Of a stretch of 5,975 bases of DNA, positions 1-5,257 are shown one piece after another. Positions within the stretch are counted from its first letter, which is position 1, and each line of letters begins with the position of its first letter. A program made the position numbers and the translations under genes. Origin of the DNA: Saprospiraceae bacterium (GTDB taxonomy: Bacteria; Bacteroidota; Bacteroidia; Chitinophagales; Saprospiraceae); assembly GCA_022842255.1 (NCBI GenBank), contig JALHPW010000342.1, positions 1 to 5,975 on the forward strand. Direction: 5' to 3'. A model generated the notes under the pieces. That model was not told the origin of the DNA and made no database searches. It saw only the letters and a program-made list of their open reading frames with translations.

Positions 1-123
1 AGAAATCGCAACAACCCCCGAAATGATCAGCCCCAAAACCGAAAATGAGCTACGGGTAGCCCTTGGATTTCCGCCGCTTCCTGGGTTTGAGGCTTCTGTT
101 GGGACACATTGGGACCCCTCCAA
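1..123 (-). CDS. Possible N-terminal fragment of a membrane protein (runs off left edge)
   Basis: This minus-strand frame is open from a TGA at 132-130 to the left edge of the window. It reads as a low-complexity, Gly/Ser/Pro/Asn-rich stretch (GSGGNPR around codons 15-21 of the fragment) followed by a hydrophobic run (SVLGLIISGVVAIS) that looks like the first half of a transmembrane helix. This pattern is common at the N-terminus of small bacterial membrane proteins. There is no ATG in this frame. The only start codon I see is TTG at 123-121, with an AAAAGG about 12 nt upstream. Alternatively the true start lies upstream in another frame: the minus frame spanning 245-27 carries a plausible hydrophilic segment that could join this one by a single frameshift. 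I do not recognise the family. The gene may be real, broken or misread; confidence is low. Confidence 0.3.
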   Translation of the reverse strand, partial: MEGSQCVPTEASNPGSGGNPRATRSSFSVLGLIISGVVAIS

Positions 124-129
124 TCGCTT

Positions 130-303
130 TCAGGACCTTTTGCCCCGATAGTTTCGCCCGCCGCACTAGAGTGTGTCTCCCCTAATCTCCTATTCGAAAA
201 ACAAGTTGCCCAACACGAACGTTCCCTAAATAATCCATATCGCATGCAAGTCCTTAAGGATTAAGCCCATGCGGCCTATTTAACCAGCAATAAAATACTC
301 AAC
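130..303. other. Intergenic region, upstream of both flanking genes
   Basis: No convincing gene is present here. The minus strand has a short frame beginning with ATG at about 236 that stops after 18 codons, and another that runs to 27 but has a composition unlike a protein. A perfect 10-bp palindrome (TCCTTAAGGA, 251-260) and a GCATGC (242-247) lie 45-60 nt before the start of the secreted-protein gene and could be regulatory, but short palindromes are common by chance. No TAnnTTTG promoter element is visible on the plus strand before 304. Confidence 0.4.
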
Positions 304-837
304 ATGAAAAAAACACTAATCTTAAGCGTTTACTTACTAAGCTTCCAAGTTATTTTCGCCCAGGATTTAATTGAAGTGCGTTGCGAATCTGGCCACACCG
401 CCTTTTCTGGCAAACTAATACCGGGATTGGGGTTCGCCTATATCGTCACAGATACCGAATCTTCGGTGCAGGACACACTTTTGGTGTCAGATTACGCCAA
501 ATCTTGTTTTTGCAATGATACCTTGGGGGTGTTCTTGACCAATCGAGACGAACACCCTTCAATCGAATACTTCAAACTTGGAAAACAAGGTTGGAAGTGG
601 CAAAAGTCAATTTATTTGCCCCCAGGATTTCCACTCGTCGGGGTGCTCATAGAAGGCAAAGTGTTTGAAATCGCCTCCCATACCTTGGTTTCAACCGACA
701 AACTAGTCTCTGATTTGACCATTCGGAAAGTCATTGATAGCCAGTTGGTTACACTTCAAACCTTCGCTATGGAGTACCGGATTGACACTGAAAACGGTAG
801 CCTATTCGTTGAGAAAAAAGTGCTTAAAGCAGATTAA
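304..837 (+). CDS. Secreted protein of unknown function
   Basis: A 177-residue protein with a clear Sec signal peptide: MKK, then a hydrophobic core (about residues 4-18), then IFAQ with likely cleavage at residue 19 or 20. The mature part is about 157 residues, has no further membrane segment and looks globular with alternating beta-type stretches. Cysteines are at 27, 68 and 70 (the last two as CFC). There is no lipobox cysteine after the signal, so a periplasmic or exported soluble protein is more likely than a lipoprotein. I do not recognise a family. ATG at 304 is chosen because it places the signal peptide at the N-terminus. The stop (TAA) is one base before the ATG of the downstream UPF0173 hydrolase, so the two are probably co-transcribed and perhaps translationally coupled, but this does not reveal a function. 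Confidence 0.85.
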   Translation: MKKTLILSVYLLSFQVIFAQDLIEVRCESGHTAFSGKLIPGLGFAYIVTDTESSVQDTLLVSDYAKSCFCNDTLGVFLTNRDEHPSIEYFKLGKQGWKWQKSIYLPPGFPLVGVLIEGKVFEIASHTLVSTDKLVSDLTIRKVIDSQLVTLQTFAMEYRIDTENGSLFVEKKVLKAD

Positions 838-838
838 G

Positions 839-1522
839 ATGAACATTACTTTTTACGGGCATTCATGTTTCCTAATAGAAACCGGTGGCAAACGTATCCT
901 GTTCGACCCATTTATTACGGGCAATACCCTGGCACAATCCGTGGACGTACTTTCCATCCGTTGTGATTACATCCTGCTCTCTCACGGACACAGCGACCAC
1001 TGTGCGGACCTCGAAACGATTGCGCAGCAAAACCCGGACGTGACCATCGTGGGCATTTGGGAAATACACGACCGATACAGCCAAAAAGGTTTCAAAACCC
1101 ACCCAATGAACAAGGGCGGCTGGTGGACTTTTGATTTCGGACGGGTAAAAATGGTAAATGCCGTACACAGCAGCAGTTGGCCCGATGGCTCGTATGCCGG
1201 TTCTCCCGCCGGTTTTGTGCTGGATACTCCGGATGGTGTGCTCTATTTTGCTGGGGATACGGCCCTGACCCTGGATATGCAGTTGATTCCAATGACCTGC
1301 CCCAAGCTGGATTTAGCGATTTTGCCCATCGGCTCCAATTTTACGATGGACTATCAGGATGCGCTCCTTGCCAGTGATTTTATTCAATGCAACCGCATTA
1401 TTGGAAGCCATTTCGACAGTTTTGGCTATATCCAAATTGACCACGTGGCAGCGCAAGCGGCGTTTGCGGCCAAAGGCAAAGCGTTAATTTTGATGGAAAT
1501 TGGTGCTACAATTTCAAGTTGA
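839..1522 (+). CDS. UPF0173 metal-dependent hydrolase (YtkL-like, metallo-beta-lactamase fold)
   Basis: A 227-residue cytoplasmic protein, the same length as Bacillus YtkL-type UPF0173 proteins. It opens with the family signature (MNITFYGHSCFLIE, then LFDPFITGN). The MBL metal motif HGHSDH is at residues 49-54 (H49, H51, D53, H54). Further expected ligands are H110 (NAVHSSS), D140 (FAGDT) and H191 (GSHFDSF), so the binuclear metal site appears intact. The family is predicted to be a metal-dependent hydrolase; its physiological substrate is not established. The frame is open upstream to 734, but that part lies inside the preceding gene. ATG 839 gives the canonical N-terminus and sits one base after the previous stop. 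The stop codon is 2 bp from that of the convergent MmcQ/YjbR gene. Confidence 0.95.
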   Translation: MNITFYGHSCFLIETGGKRILFDPFITGNTLAQSVDVLSIRCDYILLSHGHSDHCADLETIAQQNPDVTIVGIWEIHDRYSQKGFKTHPMNKGGWWTFDFGRVKMVNAVHSSSWPDGSYAGSPAGFVLDTPDGVLYFAGDTALTLDMQLIPMTCPKLDLAILPIGSNFTMDYQDALLASDFIQCNRIIGSHFDSFGYIQIDHVAAQAAFAAKGKALILMEIGATISS

Positions 1523-1524
1523 AG

Positions 1525-1884
1525 TTACTCGAAACTCAAAATAGCTTCCCGTTCCGATTTCTTCAAGGAATTCAGTACCAGCTCGTAGGAATGGTCAATC
1601 AATTCACGAAGTGTTTTGCCATCAAGGCTTCCTTCAAAATCGACCGTATTCCAGTGTTTTTTGTTCATGTGCCAGCCGGGCTGAATTTCTGGATACTGCT
1701 CCCGCAGCTCCACCGCCCAATCGGGATCACATTTCAGGTTGACGGTAAAACGTTCGCTGTCAAGCCCCGTGATGGCAAAAATCTTGCTCCCCACCTTGAG
1801 CACAAGCGTTTCCGGCCCAAAGGGAAAATCCTCCGAGCCGCCTTTTTTGGACAAACAATAATCGCGAAATTGCTCGATATCCAT
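1525..1884 (-). CDS. MmcQ/YjbR family protein (DUF419)
   Basis: A 119-residue protein, the usual full length for this small family with a cyclic, double-wing DNA-binding-like fold. Conserved blocks are all visible: FPFG (20-23), LKVGSKIFA (29-37), VNLKCDPDWA (48-57), PGWHMNKKHWNTV (69-81) and LIDHSYELV (95-103). Family members are often called DNA-binding, but their biological role is poorly known. It begins at ATG 1884, only 3 nt beyond the inverted arm of a heptamer repeat tract, so its leader and any ribosome-binding region lie within that repeat; no Shine-Dalgarno is seen. It is downstream of, and in the same direction as, the transporter-amidohydrolase pair with a 167-nt gap, so it may be transcribed by read-through. 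Its 3' end is 2 bp from the convergent UPF0173 gene. Confidence 0.94.
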   Translation of the reverse strand: MDIEQFRDYCLSKKGGSEDFPFGPETLVLKVGSKIFAITGLDSERFTVNLKCDPDWAVELREQYPEIQPGWHMNKKHWNTVDFEGSLDGKTLRELIDHSYELVLNSLKKSEREAILSFE

Positions 1885-1887
1885 AAT

Positions 1888-1997
1888 GATTTACGATTTA
1901 CGATTTGGGAATTACGATTTATTTGATTCGAAGAGGGGGAGTTTGTGCTTTTTTCGGATCAAGTAAATCGTAAATCCCAAATCGTAAATCGTAAATC
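1888..1997. repeat. Long inverted repeat: 45-position stem, 20-nt loop
   Basis: The left arm 1888-1932 pairs with the right arm 1953-1997 around the loop 1933-1952. Counting positions by eye, 42 are Watson-Crick pairs, two are T/G combinations (1922/1963 and 1928/1957) and one is an A/A mismatch (1911/1974). The outer 35 positions on each side are heptamer units. The inner 10 (TTGATTCGAA against TTCGGATCAA) are not heptamer sequence, so the symmetry is more than a by-product of simple repeats. In plus-strand RNA the two T/G sites would be G-U wobbles; in minus-strand RNA they become A/C mismatches. A minus-strand transcript crossing this region could fold into a strong hairpin before MmcQ. 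Confidence 0.88.
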
Positions 1998-2011
1998 GTA
2001 AATCGTAAATC

Positions 2012-2046
2012 GTAAATCGTAAATCCCAAATCGTAAATCGTAAATC
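2012..2046. repeat. Second direct copy of the 35-nt five-unit block
   Basis: Units 8-12 of the tract (two GTAAATC, one CCAAATC, two GTAAATC) are base-for-base identical to units 1-5 at 1963-1997, 49 nt away. Together with the inverted arm at 1888-1922 this makes three copies of one 35-nt block. The inverted arm could therefore pair with either direct copy, giving two alternative hairpins. The duplication of a block containing the variant unit suggests multi-unit duplication rather than single-unit slippage alone. Confidence 0.85.
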
Positions 2047-2051
2047 GCAAT

Positions 2052-3356
2052 TCACTGTCGGTACTTCTTCTCAAACCGCTGGTTGAGCTGTTTGTGTTTG
2101 TTGTCCAGGTTGATGGTCCGGCCTTGGATAAATGCTGCGGTTACCTGGCAAGTACGCATGTCTAGCGCATCCCCTTCCGAGATGAAGAGTGTGGCATCTT
2201 TTCCTGTTTCAAGGGTGCCGGTGGTTTTGTCTATGCCCAGGATTTTAGCTGGAGTCAGGGTAAGCGCCGTAACGCCGGCTTCTTTGGGCAATCCAAAACC
2301 TACCGCTTGTCCGGCCTGAAAAGGCAAGTTGCGTTGTTGCCAAAACCCTTCGTTTGAAAGCGCAAACATCACCCCTTTTTCCTGCAAAAGTGCCGCTGTT
2401 TTGAAAGTTTGGTCTACGTCCGCGTCTTCACGCGCTGGCAGGCTTTGGGTTTTTCCGAGGACCACGGCCACATTGTGCGCCTTCAAAAAATCAACCACTA
2501 TCCAAGCATCATCTGCGCCCACTAACACCGACCGCAACCCAAAACTTTCGGCAAACAGCACAGATTCCTGCATGGTTTTGACATTATCTGTATGCAGATA
2601 GAGGGTGCTTTTTTGATTAAAAAGCGCTCTCATGGCTTCAAATCGAAGATTTTTTACCTCAGGAACGGGTTGCTGGGCGTATGCCTTCGCCTCTTCAAAA
2701 AAGCGGCGGAGTGCCTGCACATCCTTCTCGTACTGGTCGTTTTTTTTCATTTCGGGGGAACCGGTTTCCCAGCCACCGAAGGTCCGCATTTGGGGCCAGT
2801 TGAGGTGCAAGCCTTCTTCTGCTAGATAGGTCGCGTCTTCCCAGTTCCAGGCATCGAGTTGCACCACCGAGGACGACCCCGAAATCGTGCCGCCTTGCGG
2901 GGTCACCTGGGCCATCAGCACCCCATTGGAACGCACGGTAGGAATCACGTCCGAATCGGTATTGTACGCGATGATAGCACGCAAGTTGGGGTTGTATTGG
3001 CCAATATCTGCATAATCCACCGTTGCTCGGGCCGCTTCGATTTCGGCAAGGCCAAGGTTGGTATTCAGGGCAATAAAGCCCGGATAGACGTGTTTGCCGG
3101 AGGCGTCGTACACGGTGGTGAATTTCGAGCGGTCCAGTCGAATAGTGGTCGCATCGGCCACCAAGGTCAGTTTCCCACCTTCAAAACCGATGGCACTGTT
3201 CGCGATTACGGAGCCGTTGCCCAAGTGGGCCGTAGCGCCCAGGATGAGCACAGAACCCGTTTGGGCAGGTGCTGGCACGGGGTTTTGAGCCCTGAGCGAA
3301 AACGAAAGCAGGAGCAAAAGCGAGCAGGAAATTGCCCGAATCGTGATTCTTATCAT
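2052..3356 (-). CDS. Exported amidohydrolase-family protein lacking the HxH metal motif
   Basis: A 434-residue protein with a signal peptide (hydrophobic residues 11-20, likely cleavage near LRAQ at 21-24). It has the layout of the amidohydrolase/imidazolonepropionase-like superfamily. An N-terminal beta segment (VLILGATAHLGNG, 36-48) precedes the barrel entry (KHVYPGFIALNTN, 88-100), and the typical C-terminal ending follows (LTLTPAKILGID 365-376, GTLETGKDATLF 380-391). Active members carry H-x-H right after the PGFID strand; here it is N98-T99-N100. The late acidic ligand region, often SD, reads FALSNEGF (331-338). One histidine is kept at LYLH (H255). It may therefore be a non-catalytic homologue, perhaps a partner of an active paralogue elsewhere. 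ATG 3356 follows the transporter stop by 18 nt through an AT-rich leader, indicating one operon. The 3' end runs into the heptamer repeat. Confidence 0.9.
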   Translation of the reverse strand: MIRITIRAISCSLLLLLSFSLRAQNPVPAPAQTGSVLILGATAHLGNGSVIANSAIGFEGGKLTLVADATTIRLDRSKFTTVYDASGKHVYPGFIALNTNLGLAEIEAARATVDYADIGQYNPNLRAIIAYNTDSDVIPTVRSNGVLMAQVTPQGGTISGSSSVVQLDAWNWEDATYLAEEGLHLNWPQMRTFGGWETGSPEMKKNDQYEKDVQALRRFFEEAKAYAQQPVPEVKNLRFEAMRALFNQKSTLYLHTDNVKTMQESVLFAESFGLRSVLVGADDAWIVVDFLKAHNVAVVLGKTQSLPAREDADVDQTFKTAALLQEKGVMFALSNEGFWQQRNLPFQAGQAVGFGLPKEAGVTALTLTPAKILGIDKTTGTLETGKDATLFISEGDALDMRTCQVTAAFIQGRTINLDNKHKQLNQRFEKKYRQ

Positions 3357-3374
3357 GGATTTTAATTTTAAAAA

Positions 3375-4271
3375 TCAGTGCCGCAGCGACGTATCTTTCC
3401 CAGCCACCTTGTTGGCCGTCCAGGCAAATATACAAGCAGTCCAGAACGAAAACATAGAATAAACCAGGGCGGGTTTTACCATTTCAGCATTGCCCAACAA
3501 ATTGCCGGCTATCAAAAAGGCAAGTGTGGTGTTTTGCACCCCACTTTCCATGGCCGCGGATAAGCGCGAAGGATGGGGCATTCCCATATAACGCAAGGCA
3601 AAATAGCCGGTCAGCAGACAAGCCGCATTTTGCAACAGTCCAACCGGCAAAATGAGCAGGATATCTTTGGCGTTCAAACCTGTGCCGCCCACACTTTCAC
3701 TGCCAAAAAGTTTGACCGCAAAAACAATGGCCAACAAACCCAGCATGATATATTTGGCGGGTTTGCTGATCCGCTCGGCAAACCGGGGGCGCAGTTTGCG
3801 CAGCAAAACGCCGAGAAATGCCGGAATAATGGTGATAAAAAAGATATGCCCCACGGTGTCCCAAAACGGCAAATGCAGGTCGGACGACTTACTCAGGAAT
3901 ATCCGGAGCCCCATATTGACCACAATCGGAATAGAGAATAGCGTGAGGGCGCTGTTCACGGCAGTCAAAGAGAGGGAAAGGGCCACGTTCCCACGCCACA
4001 GGTAGGTCAAAAACCCGGAGGTGGCACCACCCGGACTGGCTGCGAGGATGATGAACCCAACTTTCAACTCTTCCGGGATTGGAAGCAACATCGTAATTAT
4101 GAATGCGATGAGGGGCAAGCCAATCATCTGTACGGTTAGGGCCGTAAAGAAGGCACGTGGGTGACGTACCACGCGCATGAAGTCGGAAAACGTGAGCGAC
4201 AAACCCACGCCGAACATCACGAGTGCCAAAACAGAGCCAACAGAAAGGTCAACGAAGAAAGCAGGACTCAA
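3375..4271 (-). CDS. BASS-family transporter (bile acid:sodium symporter-like)
   Basis: An inner-membrane carrier with about nine or ten hydrophobic helices, expected to move organic anions with Na+; the substrate is unknown. From the TTG at 4271 it has 298 residues, typical for the family. Seen: GVGLSLTFSDF (21-31), the crossover motif SPGGATSG...LTYLWRGNVALSLSLT (79-103), and ESGVQNTTLAF (242-252). By comparison with the Neisseria ASBT structure, Q48, S85, S99, T103, E242 and Q246 match sodium-site residues, while the usual Asn after S85 is Gly (G86). The frame is open to an ATG at 4409, but the extra 46 residues are hydrophilic and unlike the family, and an exact TAnnTTTG box lies at 4303-4296, downstream of that ATG. 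I therefore prefer TTG 4271 (TTG 4298 is another option). It heads an operon with the amidohydrolase-family gene. Confidence 0.92.
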   Translation of the reverse strand: MSPAFFVDLSVGSVLALVMFGVGLSLTFSDFMRVVRHPRAFFTALTVQMIGLPLIAFIITMLLPIPEELKVGFIILAASPGGATSGFLTYLWRGNVALSLSLTAVNSALTLFSIPIVVNMGLRIFLSKSSDLHLPFWDTVGHIFFITIIPAFLGVLLRKLRPRFAERISKPAKYIMLGLLAIVFAVKLFGSESVGGTGLNAKDILLILPVGLLQNAACLLTGYFALRYMGMPHPSRLSAAMESGVQNTTLAFLIAGNLLGNAEMVKPALVYSMFSFWTACIFAWTANKVAGKDTSLRH

Positions 4272-4295
4272 AGGGACAGCGAGTTTTTTTCCGCA

Positions 4296-4303
4296 CAAAA
4301 GTA
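4296..4303 (-). promoter_or_regulatory. Candidate Bacteroidota -7 element for the transporter operon
   Basis: The minus strand reads TACTTTTG, an exact match to the TAnnTTTG -7 consensus described for Bacteroidota. Transcription would begin near 4290, giving a leader of about 18 nt before TTG 4271. No TTG-type -33 box is found at the usual 17-23 nt upstream, so the match could be accidental. If real, it excludes the ATG at 4409 as the start of the transporter. Confidence 0.35.
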
Positions 4304-4339
4304 ATCCGTTGTTCGTTGGTAGGTGCCTGTTGTTGATTG

Positions 4340-4371
4340 TTTGTTGCGCGTAACAAGTGCCGTGTATTTTG
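4340..4371 (+). promoter_or_regulatory. Weak candidate promoter for the RMD1-family gene
   Basis: TTTG at 4340-4343 and TATTTTG at 4365-4371 are 21 nt apart, resembling the -33/-7 arrangement of Bacteroidota promoters, but the -7 box is one T short of TAnnTTTG. The leader would be about 100 nt. The score is modest. Confidence 0.25.
4341..4356. promoter_or_regulatory. Small inverted repeat, possible operator
   Basis: TTGTT-GCGCGT-AACAA is a perfect 5-bp dyad with a 6-nt spacer. It falls between the two halves of the weak plus-strand promoter candidate and upstream of the minus-strand -7 box, where a repressor site could affect both genes. A 5-bp dyad is common by chance, so this is only a candidate. 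Confidence 0.2.
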
Positions 4372-4476
4372 TTTCTTGCGCTGGAAAACCAGCCAGCCAA
4401 CGTTTTCACGAATCAAAGCAAGTACCAAAATCAGGCCTCGAAACAGACTAAACCTACCACCAAACACAAATTTGCC

Positions 4477-5253
4477 ATGAAAATCAGTGCTTTTTATATA
4501 GCAGAAGGGATTCGTTTGAAAGAATTGAAGGAAGCCTACGCCGGTTCGCTTTTGCAGGAAAACCCCTATGAACTTTTTTATAGGGTGGACGAATCCAGCT
4601 ATTTCTATGTGTTCGATTATGGGGCCGTGGTGTTTGCCAACATGGACGACACGGACATGAGTAAAAATTTGGCCCTGCTTCAGCCGATGTGCCTGCGCCC
4701 CTTGCCCGAAAAAATCCGGGAAAACTTTGAAATTTTGTTGAAACCCAATGAACCGCTCCATGTTGGTTTCAACAGCCTCACTTGTCCCAAAATGACCGAA
4801 GATGTGGCCAAAATCGCGATGATGAACGTGGCACACTCGGTGTCCATGGATTTTTACACCCGCCGCGCCGAGGAATTATTGGCTGAAATCCACGTGTTTA
4901 CCAATCAAATGGAACACGAGGGCGCTATCCAAATCAGTCGGTCCAACATGATCCGCTTCATCGGGCGGATGCTCAACAGTAAGAATCGAATCATTGAAAA
5001 CCTGTTCATCTTTGACAGTCCCGACCTCACTTGGGACGATGAGTACCTCGACAAAATCCACCATGGGTTGGCACGGACTTTCGATATTCAGAGCCGTTTT
5101 AAGGAGGTAGAATATACGTTCAAGGTCATTGAGGATAATCTTTCTGTATTCCGCGAACTGTACTTGCACCGCGAAAGCAGCAAATTGGAGTGGATTATCA
5201 TTGTCCTGATATGTATTGAGGTGTTTGATTTGATTTGGGGGAAGATTTTTTAG
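4477..5253 (+). CDS. RMD1/YagE family protein (DUF155), C-terminal membrane anchor
   Basis: A 258-residue protein resembling the DUF155 family (yeast Rmd1/Rmd8, human mitochondrial RMND1, bacterial YagE-like). Seen: YVFDYGAVVFANM (44-56), a helical middle beginning AHSVSMDFYTRRAEELL (119-135), ISRSNMIRFIGRMLNSKNRI (153-172), ENLFIFDSPDLTWDDEYLDK (174-193), FKEVEYTFKVIEDNLSVFRE (208-227), and a single C-terminal transmembrane helix starting at LEWIIIVLICIEVF (237-250). Homologues act in mitochondrial translation or membrane organisation in eukaryotes; the bacterial role is unknown. The soluble part probably faces the cytoplasm. The frame is open upstream to a GTG at 4357, but ATG 4477 gives the family N-terminus (MKISAFYIAEG). 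It is divergent from the transporter gene, and its stop is 4 bp from the convergent LRR gene's stop. Confidence 0.93.
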   Translation: MKISAFYIAEGIRLKELKEAYAGSLLQENPYELFYRVDESSYFYVFDYGAVVFANMDDTDMSKNLALLQPMCLRPLPEKIRENFEILLKPNEPLHVGFNSLTCPKMTEDVAKIAMMNVAHSVSMDFYTRRAEELLAEIHVFTNQMEHEGAIQISRSNMIRFIGRMLNSKNRIIENLFIFDSPDLTWDDEYLDKIHHGLARTFDIQSRFKEVEYTFKVIEDNLSVFRELYLHRESSKLEWIIIVLICIEVFDLIWGKIF

Positions 5254-5257
5254 CGGT

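Larger units (their letters stand above)
1888..2053. repeat. Heptamer (GTAAATC) tandem repeat tract with inverted copy
   Basis: Thirteen consecutive 7-nt units occupy 1963-2053 without a gap. Ten are GTAAATC, units 3 and 10 (1977, 2026) are CCAAATC, and the last (2047-2053) is the degenerate GCAATTC. Five units in the opposite orientation occupy 1888-1922 (GATTTAC twice, GATTTGG, GAATTAC, GATTTAT). The tract fills nearly the whole gap between two minus-strand genes: it overlaps the stop codon of the amidohydrolase gene (TGA on 2054-2052) and ends 3 nt before the MmcQ start codon. It shows no CRISPR-like spacer structure. The regular period and variant units point to slippage or block duplication. 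The function is unknown. Confidence 0.93.
4272..4476. other. Divergent intergenic region between transporter and RMD1-family gene
   Basis: If the transporter begins at 4271 and the RMD1-family gene at 4477, this 205-nt stretch is their shared upstream region. Its translations in all frames look non-protein-like. It contains candidate -7 boxes for both directions and a small 5-bp inverted repeat, listed separately. A further small hairpin (CTGG-AAAA-CCAG, 4381-4392) is too short to interpret. Confidence 0.6.

Noticed and set aside
251..260. TCCTTAAGGA palindrome as an operator
   Set aside because: A single 10-bp palindrome without a recognised regulator or a second copy is not enough to call.
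734..838. 35-residue N-terminal extension of the UPF0173 hydrolase
   Set aside because: It lies within the upstream secreted-protein gene and the family begins at the ATG at 839.
1519..1926. Plus-strand open frame of 135 codons
   Set aside because: It is antisense to the well-conserved MmcQ/YjbR gene and its end is a translation of the heptamer repeat.
1933..1962. Rho-independent terminator at the hairpin
   Set aside because: The stem is AT-rich and long, without the compact GC stem and trailing U-run expected on the minus strand, so I do not call it a terminator.
1888..2053. CRISPR array
   Set aside because: The units are 7 nt and contiguous with no unique spacers of 25-40 nt, and no cas genes are present.
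2859..3365. Plus-strand open frame of 168 codons
   Set aside because: It is antisense to the amidohydrolase gene, rich in Arg/His/Gly as expected for a shadow frame, and has no family resemblance.
4357..4476. 40-residue N-terminal extension of the RMD1-family protein
   Set aside because: It begins with GTG, is Gln/Lys/Thr-rich and unlike the family; ATG 4477 gives the expected N-terminus.
4249..4836. Minus-strand open frame of 195 codons
   Set aside because: It lies opposite the RMD1-family gene and continues through the non-coding divergent region into the wrong frame of the transporter.
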